Source: Novosphingobium sp. (GTDB lineage: Bacteria > Pseudomonadota > Alphaproteobacteria > Sphingomonadales > Sphingomonadaceae). Taken from it: a DNA stretch of 45,713 nt. The stretch spans positions 1 to 45,713 of the forward strand of contig JAGHZR010000032.1 in assembly GCA_017745295.1 (NCBI GenBank). Reading direction: 5' to 3'. The notes below the pieces were generated by a model. It was not told the origin of the DNA and did no database searches. It worked only from the letters and a program-made list of their open reading frames with translations. Each line of letters starts with the position of its first letter. Position 1 is the first letter of the stretch. Positions 1 to 7,935 of this stretch are shown piece by piece. The position numbers and the translations under genes were made by a program.

Positions 1-133
1 GGTGGCACAAGTCGGCGCGATCCTGGCGGCAGAGCCTGCGCTCGCCGAGATCGACCTCAATCCGGTCATCCTGCACCCCGCTGGTCAAGGCGCCGTCGCC
101 CTCGACGCGCTCATGCTGGTGGAGCGGAAATAA
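1..133 (+). CDS. acyl-CoA synthetase (NDP-forming) family, C-terminal fragment
   Basis: Partial gene; only the last 43 codons are in the window, read in the frame ending at the TAA at 131-133. The end contains AEIDLNPVIL followed by a Val-Ala-Leu-Asp-Ala-Leu segment. This is the typical last strand and turn of the ATP-grasp domain in ADP-forming acetyl/acyl-CoA synthetases and related acetyltransferases, where it reads roughly EIDINPL...VDALI. These enzymes interconvert acyl-CoA and acid plus nucleoside triphosphate in the cytoplasm. The rest of the protein lies upstream, so domain order and substrate cannot be judged. A strong hairpin follows the stop within 8 bases. Confidence 0.7.
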   Translation, partial: VAQVGAILAAEPALAEIDLNPVILHPAGQGAVALDALMLVERK

Positions 134-140
134 CGCCGTT

Positions 141-184
141 CGGGAGGGAATATCGCGTCCGAAACGTCGCGGTATTCCCTCCCG
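141..184. terminator. bidirectional hairpin terminator
   Basis: Arms 141-157 and 168-184 pair over 17 bp with a single G.T wobble, leaving a 10-base loop. It lies between the convergent acyl-CoA synthetase fragment (plus) and the TonB-dependent receptor (minus). The plus side is followed by CTATTCTA, a weak T-rich tail. It probably ends transcription from both sides. Confidence 0.75.
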
Positions 185-261
185 CTATTCTACAACGCGC
201 TGGATGACTCCGTCACCCGGCAGAACGTGCCGATCGACATTCCGGCAGAGCGCGCAGGGCC

Positions 262-2340
262 TCAGAAGGAGCGCGCCAGTGCCAGCGAGACGACCGCGCC
301 CGATTGCTGGTAGCGTTGTTCGCTGCCGCTCGGCGCGCCCGCCCGGCTCGGCGTGTAGAAGGTGCGCAGGCGGTCGTCGTCGGCACCGTTGAAGGCGGTG
401 GCGCGCAGCGTCGTCTTGAAACCGGCGAACGCGGTCGTTTCGACATAGGCGCCCCACAGCGCGCGATCGCGCCAGCGCAGGACTTCGCCGGTGTACAAGA
501 TCCGGGCTTCCTTCGGCGCCGTCCAGGTCACGCCCCAGGACGACTTCCGTCGCGGAAGATCGTGGCGGAATTCGGCCGTCAGGCTCTGGGCGGGAATGTC
601 GTCCATTACGCGGTTCCGCCCGGTAATCGGATCGTGCAGGCGGGAGCCGCGCCAGGTGCCGTCGATGGTGAGCCGCGCGCCCTGCAGCACCAGGTCGAGC
701 GGCAGCGCCCCTTGCGCGGTGATCCCCCATTGCCGGGCATTGCCGATCGCCCCCAGCGCCTCATCGCCGCTGGGCAGGACGAGATAGCCGAGCAGGCCGT
801 CATGCCATTGGTGATAGGCCTCCAGCGCTATCGCGCCGCCCTTGCCCCAGCGGTGGTCGAGGCGGGCGAGGGCGCGGGTCACGCGGGCCGGGCGCAGGCC
901 GGAGTTGCCGCCGAGCGGTCGCCCGTCGGCCTGGTTCACGGACGCCGCGAAATCGCCGAAGTCCAGTTGGTCGACGGTCCGGCGCGCGCCCAGACGAAGC
1001 TGGGTGCTGCCCGAAGGCGACCAGACCAGCGCCAGCGAGGGCTTGAGATAGGACAGGCTCTGCTCCTGCGCGGCCTCTCCCGTCACCCGGATGCGGGAGA
1101 ATTCCACGGCCATGCCGGATTCGAGATTGAGATGGCCGGTGAGCCGGACGGTAAGGTTGGCGAAGGCTTCGCCGCGCATTTCCGAGACGCGGGTGCGGTC
1201 GTTGGCAAGCGGAACGGCGATCAGGCCGCCGCCGGTGTCTTCCGCATAGTCCAGCCGGCTCGACAGGCGGTTGTAGGCGATCTCGCCGCCGAATTCGGGG
1301 CGGACGGGATGGTCGCCCTCGCGGGTGACGGTGGTGCGGGCGACGAACTCGCCGGGCTTCTGGAGGCGCGAGGAGAGGCCGCGATAGCTCGCCTCGATAT
1401 AGTCCTCGTCGGTGGTGTAGCGCTCGATCCGGCCGAGACCGACAAGCTTGGCGGACCAGCCAGAGCCGAGGCGGCGGGTCCAGTCGAGGCCGAGTTCGCC
1501 GCTGCGGCCCTTTTCATCATAGGCGATGTCTCGCCGGGCGTCGGGACTGTCATCAGCAGGGCCTTCGAAGATGGCGAGGCTGCGCTTGGAGGAATAGCCT
1601 TCCTTGTTGAGCCGCAGGTTCACCGTCAGCGTGCCGCCCGCCAGCGCGCCGGAAGTGCTCAGCGCCAGGCCGTATTCGGGCGCCTTGCCCGCGATATGCT
1701 CCTGCCGGGTGCGGGTGAGGCTGCCCGCGGCGTCGCGGTCGAGATAGGTCCCGTCGGTGGGAAAGCGCACCATCTCGCCGGAAAGCTCGATATTGGTCTG
1801 CCACCCGGCGATGCGCCGGGCATGGCTGACACGCGCGGAAGGCGCGATGCGGCCGTCCGCCGTGTGGCTCATGGTGAGCGAGGCATTGCCCGATCCCCCG
1901 GCATCGGCGCGCAGGATCAGGTTGGCCACCAGCGTCTGTCCCTGCGCTTCGGCGGCGTCGGTGCCGCGCAGCAGGACCACGCGCTCCACGCGCGATGCGG
2001 CGATGCGGCGCAGGACTTCGGTGATGCCGCCGCCCTTGACCGTCGGGCGCTGGCCGTCGATCAGGACATTGCCCGCGGCCCCGCCGAAACCGCGCACCGA
2101 GGTTCCCTCCTTAAGGAGGAAACCGGGGGTGCGTTCGAGCATGTCGAGCGCGGTCTGGGGCTGGAACGGCTTGTAGAAATCGGCGGGATAGACCGGGTCG
2201 GGACCGACCGGCACGATGGCAGGAGGCGCTTCCTGGCCGAGCCGTTCCAGGGGGCGGGTGTCATCAGGGGGCGTGGCCGTTGCGGCCACGCCGGCAAGCA
2301 TCACGGAAAAGGCATTCATCAAAGCGGACTCAGCACCCAT
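262..2340 (-). CDS. TonB-dependent receptor, second of a tandem pair
   Basis: Outer-membrane gated-channel family of about 690 residues. A plug domain is visible near residues 40-140, including DMLERTPGF, SVRGFGG, VLIDGQRP and RVERVVLLRG. A long barrel follows, ending in an aromatic residue (ARSF), as outer-membrane beta-barrels do. It starts 27 bp after the stop of the siderophore receptor at 2368-4629, so it is probably co-transcribed with it. Starts are ambiguous: GTG at 2349, ATG at 2340 and ATG at 2319 are in frame and none has a good ribosome-binding site; I chose 2340. The predicted signal peptide is short and weak. The substrate is unknown; the neighbour suggests a ferric siderophore, but the plug is unlike the FhuE type. 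The family call is firm, the role is not. Confidence 0.85.
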   Translation of the reverse strand: MGAESALMNAFSVMLAGVAATATPPDDTRPLERLGQEAPPAIVPVGPDPVYPADFYKPFQPQTALDMLERTPGFLLKEGTSVRGFGGAAGNVLIDGQRPTVKGGGITEVLRRIAASRVERVVLLRGTDAAEAQGQTLVANLILRADAGGSGNASLTMSHTADGRIAPSARVSHARRIAGWQTNIELSGEMVRFPTDGTYLDRDAAGSLTRTRQEHIAGKAPEYGLALSTSGALAGGTLTVNLRLNKEGYSSKRSLAIFEGPADDSPDARRDIAYDEKGRSGELGLDWTRRLGSGWSAKLVGLGRIERYTTDEDYIEASYRGLSSRLQKPGEFVARTTVTREGDHPVRPEFGGEIAYNRLSSRLDYAEDTGGGLIAVPLANDRTRVSEMRGEAFANLTVRLTGHLNLESGMAVEFSRIRVTGEAAQEQSLSYLKPSLALVWSPSGSTQLRLGARRTVDQLDFGDFAASVNQADGRPLGGNSGLRPARVTRALARLDHRWGKGGAIALEAYHQWHDGLLGYLVLPSGDEALGAIGNARQWGITAQGALPLDLVLQGARLTIDGTWRGSRLHDPITGRNRVMDDIPAQSLTAEFRHDLPRRKSSWGVTWTAPKEARILYTGEVLRWRDRALWGAYVETTAFAGFKTTLRATAFNGADDDRLRTFYTPSRAGAPSGSEQRYQQSGAVVSLALARSF

Positions 2341-2367
2341 TGGAGACACGAAAGCGGGGCTGCGGCG

Positions 2368-4629
2368 TCAGAATTTCCCGCGCAGCGAAACCATGAAGTT
2401 GCGCGGGTCGCCATAGAAATTGCCGTAACCGGGGTATCCGATGGTCAAGTAGTATTTCTTGTCGAAGATGTTGTTGAGGTTCGCGCTGACCGAGAACTGT
2501 TCGCTCACCTCGTATTCGGCGCGGAGCGACCAGACCGCATAGCCCGGCGTCCTGAACTGGTATTCGTAGTAGGGACCGTCGTAGAGACCGGTCGCCGGAT
2601 TGAGTTCCTGCACGAAGCCCGAGCGGAAATTGTTGCTCTGCGCGGTGACGCCGCCGCCGAGGCTCAGGCCCTTGAGCGAACCGTCGCGGAACCTGTAGTC
2701 GGTGAACAGCTTGAACAGGTGCTTGGGCGTGATTTCCGCAAAACTTGCATCGCTTTCGCGCCGGTTCTGGTTTTCGTTGTAGGTATAGCCGAGCGAGAGT
2801 TGCCAGCCGGGCAGGATCTCGCCGTTGATCTCCGCCTCGAAGCCCTGGCTGCGGAGCGATCCGTCGCGGACGTAGCAGCAGTTGTCGGTCGTACCGGCCG
2901 GAGGGTTGCTCGGATCGACGGCATAGGCGCCTTTCTTGCGCACGCGATAGACGGCGAGCGAACCGGTCAGCTTGCCCGCGAAGAGTTCGCCCTTGATGCC
3001 GGCTTCGTAGTTGGTTCCCGTCACCGGCGCGAGCGGCGTGCCCGGGCGCGGCCCGGACATGTAGTTGGCCTGCGACTGGTAGATCTCGGAATAGCTGGCG
3101 TAGATGCTGACGGCCTTTGTGACGTCGAGGACGGTGGCGACATAGGGCACGAACTTGGTGTCCTGGTCGATCAGCGAGGTGACAGCGCCGGTCGCGAGAT
3201 TGCGGCCCTGCGTGCGGTCCTTCAGCACCAGTCGGCCGCCGCCGATGAGCGAGAGCGGGGCCACGGGCCGAATGCGCAGCGATCCGTAGAAGCCGAGGCG
3301 CTTGGTATCGGTGCGGCCCTGGTAGCCCTGGCTCCACTCGGACGGATAGGCGACTTCGGGCGGATAGACGGGAGCGAACACGTTGCCCGGCCCGTAGTAC
3401 GTCCAGAGGCTGCGGTTGTCGGTCCGGTTGCGGGTATAGTCGATGCCGAAGACCACGTCGTGCTTCTGGCCGAACACCTCGAAGCTGCCGGTGGTGTTGA
3501 AGTCCAGCGTCAGTTCGCGGGCTTTCGAGCCTGCCTGATAGTACCACCAGTCGGTGCCGGAACCGTCCACGGGATCGACCGCGTTTTCCATTTCCGCAGC
3601 ATTGGTACGGTCGTTCGAGCGGGCATGGTTGGCGTTGAGGCGGACCGTCCAGTTGCTGCCGATTGCCTGCTCGATCCGTCCATAGGCGATGTCGATGTCG
3701 CGATCGATCGCACTCCACGGCGCACCGGCATTGGCGCTGCGCGGGAAGCCGATGTCCTCGCCGTTGCGATAACGTGCCAGGCTGGCGTTGAACCCCTCAT
3801 GCCTGTCGGTCTGGTGGGTGAACCCGGCCAGCAACAGGGTGTCGGGCGCCGGGTTGTACTCGATCGAGCCGTGCGCCAGCCAGCGATCGTCGGTCTTGAA
3901 ATTCTGGAACGAATTGCCGATGTCGTAGACGCCGATGGCGCGGGCGCGCAAGTTGCCGTCGCTCGTGAGGGCGCCGGTGATGTCCGCATCGACGCGCGCC
4001 CGGTCCCAGCTGCCGAACGTCATCGTCGCGCGCGCCTGCAGATCGGCCAAGGCGCGCTTGCGGGTGAAGTTGATGACGCCGCCCGCCTCGCCCGCGCCGA
4101 ACAGGCCGTCGGCACCGCGGATCAGGGAGATCGAGTCGAAGATCGCGGTGTCGAGGTCGCCGGTGGTGGAGGAGGTCTGCGAACTGGCGCCGCCGTCGAG
4201 GCGATAGTTGGTGATCGTCAGGCCGCGCGAGGTATACGTCGAGGAAAGCCAGCCCCGGTCCACCGTCACGCCGGTCATCTGCTGCATTACGTCCTCGACG
4301 CTGAGCAGGTTCTGGTCCTCGATCCGCGCACTGGTCATCACCGTCACCGACTGGGGAATCTCGCGCAGCGACTGCGCGGCCTTGCCGATGATGACGGCAC
4401 GCGGAGCATAGCTGTCGCTTCCCTCGGTCAGCGTCGGATCGCGGTCGGGCCTGCTGCCCGTGACCGTGATGTTGTTTTCGCCCTGCGCGTCGTCCTTGCC
4501 GGTGTCGAGCGCCGCCGGGCGCTGCTGGGCGAGCGCCGGGTGCGGCAGGGCACAGCTTGCCGCCAGCATGGCCGCAAGGCGCAGGAGGCGCCGAGGCGTC
4601 TGGGCGTGCTTCGAGATTTCGTCCCTCAT
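2368..4629 (-). CDS. TonB-dependent siderophore receptor (FhuE/FpvA-like)
   Basis: 753 residues, the usual length of ferric-siderophore receptors of the outer membrane. A signal peptide ends at ALAQ near residue 35. The plug domain runs from about residue 75 to 195, with REIPQSVTVMT, VEDVMQQMTGV, YTSRGL, YRLDGG and SISLIRGADGLFGAGEAGGVIN. The barrel ends in YGDPRNFMVSLRGKF, the C-terminal signature of the FhuE group. The ATG at 4629 follows AAGGGGA on the minus strand. A 15-bp Fur-like palindrome lies about 90 bp upstream (4716-4730), which suggests iron repression. It heads a two-receptor operon. The exact siderophore cannot be read from the sequence. Confidence 0.92.
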   Translation of the reverse strand: MRDEISKHAQTPRRLLRLAAMLAASCALPHPALAQQRPAALDTGKDDAQGENNITVTGSRPDRDPTLTEGSDSYAPRAVIIGKAAQSLREIPQSVTVMTSARIEDQNLLSVEDVMQQMTGVTVDRGWLSSTYTSRGLTITNYRLDGGASSQTSSTTGDLDTAIFDSISLIRGADGLFGAGEAGGVINFTRKRALADLQARATMTFGSWDRARVDADITGALTSDGNLRARAIGVYDIGNSFQNFKTDDRWLAHGSIEYNPAPDTLLLAGFTHQTDRHEGFNASLARYRNGEDIGFPRSANAGAPWSAIDRDIDIAYGRIEQAIGSNWTVRLNANHARSNDRTNAAEMENAVDPVDGSGTDWWYYQAGSKARELTLDFNTTGSFEVFGQKHDVVFGIDYTRNRTDNRSLWTYYGPGNVFAPVYPPEVAYPSEWSQGYQGRTDTKRLGFYGSLRIRPVAPLSLIGGGRLVLKDRTQGRNLATGAVTSLIDQDTKFVPYVATVLDVTKAVSIYASYSEIYQSQANYMSGPRPGTPLAPVTGTNYEAGIKGELFAGKLTGSLAVYRVRKKGAYAVDPSNPPAGTTDNCCYVRDGSLRSQGFEAEINGEILPGWQLSLGYTYNENQNRRESDASFAEITPKHLFKLFTDYRFRDGSLKGLSLGGGVTAQSNNFRSGFVQELNPATGLYDGPYYEYQFRTPGYAVWSLRAEYEVSEQFSVSANLNNIFDKKYYLTIGYPGYGNFYGDPRNFMVSLRGKF

Positions 4630-4715
4630 TGTTTCCCCTTGGTCCGGCGCATCGTTTCGGAATTGCCGGGATAAGCTTCATGGCTTGGTGTTTCTTGCGC
4701 GGCGCCTAATGCAAA

Positions 4716-4730
4716 TGCAACCGACTCGCA
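4716..4730. promoter_or_regulatory. candidate Fur-type operator
   Basis: TGCAACCGACTCGCA is an imperfect 7-1-7 palindrome. It matches the alphaproteobacterial Fur pattern TGCGAATnATTCGCA at about 11 of 14 informative positions. It lies upstream of the siderophore receptor starting at 4629. The motif comparison is from memory and was not scored with a matrix. Confidence 0.35.
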
Positions 4731-4810
4731 ATATCATTTATCGTGCGGGGAGGCAGATAGGGGGCAGGGCGCTGCGACCGGCATGGTCCCGTGCCGACGT
4801 CTCGCATTCT

Positions 4811-4826
4811 CTAGACCAAGGTTTGC
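4811..4826. promoter_or_regulatory. candidate operator, degenerate copy of the 6840 palindrome
   Basis: CTAGACCAAGGTTTGC agrees at 12 of 16 positions with the perfect palindrome at 6840-6855 upstream of the AraC gene. Its centre is about 105 bp before the start of the 4923 gene, against about 107 bp for the araC copy. It may be a binding site for the AraC-type protein encoded nearby. Confidence 0.35.
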
Positions 4827-4922
4827 CTGTCGATCGCCATTTCCGCGCCGATATCGATAGCGGCGTCGCGGCGGATCCATGCTGTCGATGCCGCCCATGG
4901 ATGACGATGTGGAGTAGCGAGC

Positions 4923-5255
4923 ATGACAGTCACCGACATGACCAGCCCACGGGAAGCGGCACGCGCCTTCACCCCCCGGCTGACGGGCTATGTCGAGGAT
5001 CCGCTGTTCGGCAAGGTCTGGGAAGAACCTGCCCTCAGCAAGCGTGATCGCAGCCTCGTCACCGTCGCCGCGCTGGTTGCGCTGCGCGCTTTCGAGGAAC
5101 TTCCGGCCCATCTGCGGCGCGGCATCGACAACGGCGTGACCAAGCAGGAGTTCAGCGAACTCATCACGCATCTGGCGTTCTATGCCGGTTTTCCCGCCGC
5201 GATTTCCGCCTCGGTACGCGCCGCCGAGACTCTCGGTCCGGTGGGCGCGCCTTAG
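4923..5255 (+). CDS. carboxymuconolactone decarboxylase family protein
   Basis: 110 residues covering one CMD/AhpD-like helical domain (about residues 20-100). The typical segments are KRDRSLVTVAAL, ELPAHLRRGIDNGVTKQEF and ITHLAFYAGFPAA. It has no cysteine at all, so it cannot be an AhpD-type CXXC peroxidase reductase. It is closer to 4-carboxymuconolactone decarboxylase-like proteins of unknown substrate. The ATG follows GGAG at a good distance. A second gene follows after 63 bp with its own strong ribosome-binding site, so the two probably form one operon. An operator-like element lies upstream (4811-4826). The substrate is unknown. Confidence 0.8.
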   Translation: MTVTDMTSPREAARAFTPRLTGYVEDPLFGKVWEEPALSKRDRSLVTVAALVALRAFEELPAHLRRGIDNGVTKQEFSELITHLAFYAGFPAAISASVRAAETLGPVGAP

Positions 5256-5318
5256 GCGAAAGCCGGTTCCTCCCCTTCCACCCGCCTACCACCCCCCTAC
5301 CGCCGAAAGGAAAGAGCT

Positions 5319-5867
5319 ATGAAAGTCCTCACCGATACGATCCTGTCGCAGTCGGCATTCAGCGCCGATATCGATGTTCCGATCGAGAAGATCGATATCG
5401 CCGACTGGCTGTTCAATCTGGCCGAAGCCGAATACCAGCGCTGCTGCACGCCCGACCACATCGCCGCCGGCAGCACCGTGACCGACGATGGCCGCCGCAT
5501 GTCGATCAACGTCGAGATGATCGGCACCGGCCTTGTCGTGCAACACTATGTTGCCGAGGTAGCGACCCCGACGTACTGCCGCATGAACTCGATCTCGGAC
5601 GTGTTCACCGCCAACGGCCGCACCCAGGTCAACGTCATCTGGGAACTCAAGGCGGAGGCGATCGAGGGCGGCCGCACGCGCTACACCAACGCCGTCACCG
5701 CGCATCCGACCGATGCCTTCATGGCGTTCATCGCCGAGCATGGCGTAAGCTACGAAGATGCTGCAGCGGCGCGTCAGGCAGCCGGTGGGGATCACAACAG
5801 CCGCGAAACCCCGCTGTTCGCCGCCAGCATTGCACGCAAGGCGCTTGGCCAGCCCAACCCGGCCTGA
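5319..5867 (+). CDS. hypothetical protein, possibly SRPBCC (polyketide cyclase-like) fold
   Basis: 182 residues, no signal peptide, soluble. The alternation of beta-rich stretches (TVTDDGRRMSINVEMIG, LVVQHYVAEVA, TQVNVIWELKAEAIEGGRTRYTNAVTAHPT) ending in a helix (DAFMAFIAEHG) resembles SRPBCC/START-like small-ligand proteins. This is a fold guess, not a recognised family. The ATG at 5319 is preceded by GAAAGGAAAGAG. It lies 63 bp after the CMD-family gene and is followed by a clear terminator, so these two genes form a small transcription unit. A joint role in converting a small aromatic or cyclic substrate is possible but unproven. Confidence 0.75.
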   Translation: MKVLTDTILSQSAFSADIDVPIEKIDIADWLFNLAEAEYQRCCTPDHIAAGSTVTDDGRRMSINVEMIGTGLVVQHYVAEVATPTYCRMNSISDVFTANGRTQVNVIWELKAEAIEGGRTRYTNAVTAHPTDAFMAFIAEHGVSYEDAAAARQAAGGDHNSRETPLFAASIARKALGQPNPA

Positions 5868-5970
5868 CGGGCGCGATCGAGGGGTGGCAGTCGATCCTGC
5901 CGTCCCTCTCGGGAAACGCGGGATCACCGCCACCGAGGCCCGCGAAACAGCCCCGAGCCAGACAGCCGAC

Positions 5971-6006
5971 CGGCCGGGAATTCTTCCTTTGGAGAGTTCC
6001 CGGCCG
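5971..6006 (+). terminator. hairpin terminator after the 5319 gene
   Basis: Perfect 10-bp arms CGGCCGGGAA (5971-5980) and TTCCCGGCCG (5997-6006) enclose a 16-base loop and are followed by TTTG. It sits about 100 bp after the stop at 5867, facing the convergent araC gene. Confidence 0.6.
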
Positions 6007-6153
6007 TTTGCGTGCAAAGGGGAGGGGGCGCTGGCTTGATCGGCGGAGTTCGGCAAAAAAATGGCCGAGGCAGCGGACTGCCTCGGCCAAGGATTGCCCG
6101 TCCGTCGGGGGGAGAGCGGAACGGGTCGTGTCGGCGCAGGGCGCGCGGAACGA

Positions 6154-6741
6154 CTATTGTGCTGCCGGGCGCTGCGCCGCGCGGCGCCAGGCGGTCGGCG
6201 TGGCACCCACGGCGGCGCGGAACAGCCGGGCGAGATGGGCCTGGTCGGTCAGCCCACAGGCGCAGGCGATCCGGGCGAGGGAGTCGGGGGTTTCCAGCAT
6301 GAGGATCTGTGCCCTGCGCACCCGCTGGCGGACGAGGAAGACATGCGGCGTCTCGCCGACGCTTGTCTTGAAAGCCCGCGTGAAATGCCCGGCGCTGAGG
6401 CCGACGAGCGCGGCCAGGTCCTCCGCGAGGATCGGTGTTCCGAGGTTTGCGTCGATGTAGTCGACGACCCGGCGCTCCTGCCAGGGGGCGAGGCCGCCCT
6501 TGCGCCGGTTCGGCCGGTCGGCAATGCCGCTGGGAAGAACGCGGGCGGGCAGAAGGTCCGCTTCGCGTTCGGCAGCGCTGGGTTCGGGATGGAGAAGCGC
6601 TTCGAGGCGTTCCAGGTAGTGGCGGGCCAGCACCGGATCGCGCTCCAGCGAGCGGCGCACTCCCGCAACCAGTGTCATGGCCTGGGAGCGGGTGTCCGAA
6701 ACGGCATGGCCGATGTCTGGGGTGATCGTCTGGTGCAGCAT
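6154..6741 (-). CDS. AraC family transcriptional regulator
   Basis: 195 residues from the ATG at 6741; longer in-frame starts run into low-complexity Arg/Pro-rich sequence and were rejected. The C-terminal half (about 95-190) is a typical AraC/XylS double helix-turn-helix: RRVVDYIDANLGTPILAEDLAAL, GLSAGHFTRAFK, GETPHVFLVRQRV and IACACGLTDQAHLARLFRAAVG. The N-terminal region of about 90 residues is short and has no recognised ligand domain. The gene is convergent with the CMD/SRPBCC pair. A perfect 16-bp palindrome lies about 100 bp upstream (6840-6855), and a weaker copy lies at a matching distance before the 4923 gene, so autoregulation and control of that pair are plausible. Confidence 0.88.
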   Translation of the reverse strand: MLHQTITPDIGHAVSDTRSQAMTLVAGVRRSLERDPVLARHYLERLEALLHPEPSAAEREADLLPARVLPSGIADRPNRRKGGLAPWQERRVVDYIDANLGTPILAEDLAALVGLSAGHFTRAFKTSVGETPHVFLVRQRVRRAQILMLETPDSLARIACACGLTDQAHLARLFRAAVGATPTAWRRAAQRPAAQ

Positions 6742-6839
6742 TTTCCGTTCCCGAATCTTGCCGGAACAGGTTCGCCGATCGGGCACCGCGAGGAAATCGA
6801 ACGGCAGGCGAGTTCGCCTATCGCTTTGGGCTGGGCGTT

Positions 6840-6855
6840 CTAAACCATGGTTTAG
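6840..6855. promoter_or_regulatory. 16-bp perfect palindrome, candidate operator
   Basis: CTAAACCATGGTTTAG is a perfect 16-bp inverted repeat. It lies between the terminator hairpin of the 6911 gene and the araC start, about 100 bp before the latter. Its AT-rich arms contrast with the surrounding GC-rich sequence. Confidence 0.5.
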
Positions 6856-6857
6856 CT

Positions 6858-6892
6858 CGCAGGAGCCGCCGCTACGGCCGGCGGCTCCTGCG
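6858..6892 (-). terminator. hairpin terminator after the 6911 gene
   Basis: Arms CGCAGGAGCCGCCG (6858-6871) and its exact complement at 6879-6892 form a 14-bp stem with a 7-base loop. It lies about 20 bp past the stop of the small secreted protein on the minus strand. There is no T-run, so it may depend on Rho or act as an mRNA-stabilising hairpin. Confidence 0.5.
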
Positions 6893-6910
6893 GCATGTCG
6901 GGGGCGGGGG

Positions 6911-7198
6911 CTATTTGCGCTGGAGGCAGGCGTCGCGGCGCTGGGCGGTGCAGCGCGGATAGGACGCGGCCGGAAGCGGCGGGGGATAGGCGCTTGCCGG
7001 CGCGATCGAGGCGGCGGTGATGATCCGCGCGTCGGCCGGCGTGCCTGCGGGAAGCGGCGGATTGGCGGGCTCGTAACCGCCGGACGTCTCGACGGCACGG
7101 AACCCGTCGGGGTCGGTGAACGTCCGGTCCTGGGCATGGGCCTGGATACCGATCGTACCGATCGCGGCGACGAGGGCAGTGAGAATTGTGCGCTTCAT
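6911..7198 (-). CDS. small secreted hypothetical protein
   Basis: 95 residues. A clear Sec signal peptide MKRTILTALVAAIGTIGIQAHAQ ends near residue 23. The mature part is short, rich in Pro and Ala (PANPPLPAGTPAD), and ends with a cysteine pair (PRCTAQRRDACLQRK) that could form a periplasmic disulfide. The ATG has an excellent ribosome-binding site (AAGGAG, minus strand). It is transcribed divergently from another small secreted protein at 7516. I do not recognise the family. The start, signal peptide and terminator make it a convincing gene despite its size. Confidence 0.75.
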   Translation of the reverse strand: MKRTILTALVAAIGTIGIQAHAQDRTFTDPDGFRAVETSGGYEPANPPLPAGTPADARIITAASIAPASAYPPPLPAASYPRCTAQRRDACLQRK

Positions 7199-7515
7199 GG
7201 AATAGCTCCTTTCGGGTTGTCACGGTCGGGGAGGGACAGTCGCCGTTCGTGTTCCCGTCATGTCGATACGGGAAGCCGCGCCTGTCGGGATGTAACTGGG
7301 GGTCGCCATCGGCGACGTGAAGACAGTCCAAGGTATGGAACGGGCAAACGTCCGGTTGACGCGGCCTTTCGATACGTCTTTCCCGGCCATTAGCGATCCG
7401 AATGGCCCGATGTTCTGCCGGGCTATACTTTGGCATGACGCTACCCTCGTATAGTTCACCGGCACCGCATCGATCTCCACACTGTATTCGTCAGTAAAGG
7501 TGAAGGAGAATTTCC
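7199..7515. other. divergent intergenic region
   Basis: Holds the promoters of two small secreted-protein genes. An inverted repeat CTATAC (7423-7428) ... GTATAG (7449-7454) resembles back-to-back -10 elements, and small hairpins occur at 7255-7273 and 7302-7316. I see no gene in it. Confidence 0.4.
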
Positions 7516-7935
7516 ATGCGTAAGACGTTTCTTGCCTGTGTCGGCCTTGTCGGTGTCGTCGCTTCGCTTGCCGCCGCCGTTCCGGCATCCGCGCAGCGCC
7601 TGGAAAACCGGGGGGCGGATATCGACGATCCGATCATGCTCATGGCCCAGCAGGACCTTCCCCGGAACCAGTTCATGCTCGACAGTTCCAGCGACGTCGA
7701 ACTCGTGCGCTTCAAGAAGCCGCACGATCTCGAACTCTGCAATGCCCGCGCCGATCGGGACTCGGTGGATGGCACCCGTCACGCTTACGCGATCGAGGCC
7801 TCCTGGGACAACGACGTGGCCGTCATCATGCCGGGCAACTGCCTCGCTTTCGATGCCCAGCGCCTGAAGGTGAAGGCCGCCGGAAACCTGCCCGACGATG
7901 TGATCCTGACCGGCACGGTCCGGGTCATCCGCTGA
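7516..7935 (+). CDS. secreted hypothetical protein
   Basis: 139 residues. The signal peptide MRKTFLACVGLVGVVASLAAAVPASAQ has an AXA-type cleavage site near residue 27. The mature part is mixed charge with two cysteines (LELCNARAD and MPGNCLAFD) positioned to form one disulfide, and it ends in a beta-rich segment (LTGTVRVIR). GAAGGAG precedes the ATG. No catalytic motif is visible and I do not recognise the family. It is divergent from the 6911 gene, which is also a small exported protein with two cysteines, so the two may share a regulator or a process in the periplasm. Confidence 0.8.
   Translation: MRKTFLACVGLVGVVASLAAAVPASAQRLENRGADIDDPIMLMAQQDLPRNQFMLDSSSDVELVRFKKPHDLELCNARADRDSVDGTRHAYAIEASWDNDVAVIMPGNCLAFDAQRLKVKAAGNLPDDVILTGTVRVIR

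Noticed and set aside
304..4674. Very long open frame opposite the two TonB-dependent receptors (1456 codons)
   Set aside because: It is antisense to two clear receptor genes, has Arg/Ala/Gly-rich composition without any motif, and arises from high-GC codon bias.
6742..7137. Extension of the AraC protein by about 130 residues upstream
   Set aside because: The added sequence is Pro/Arg/Ser low-complexity, runs across a terminator hairpin and another gene, and lacks a start signal.
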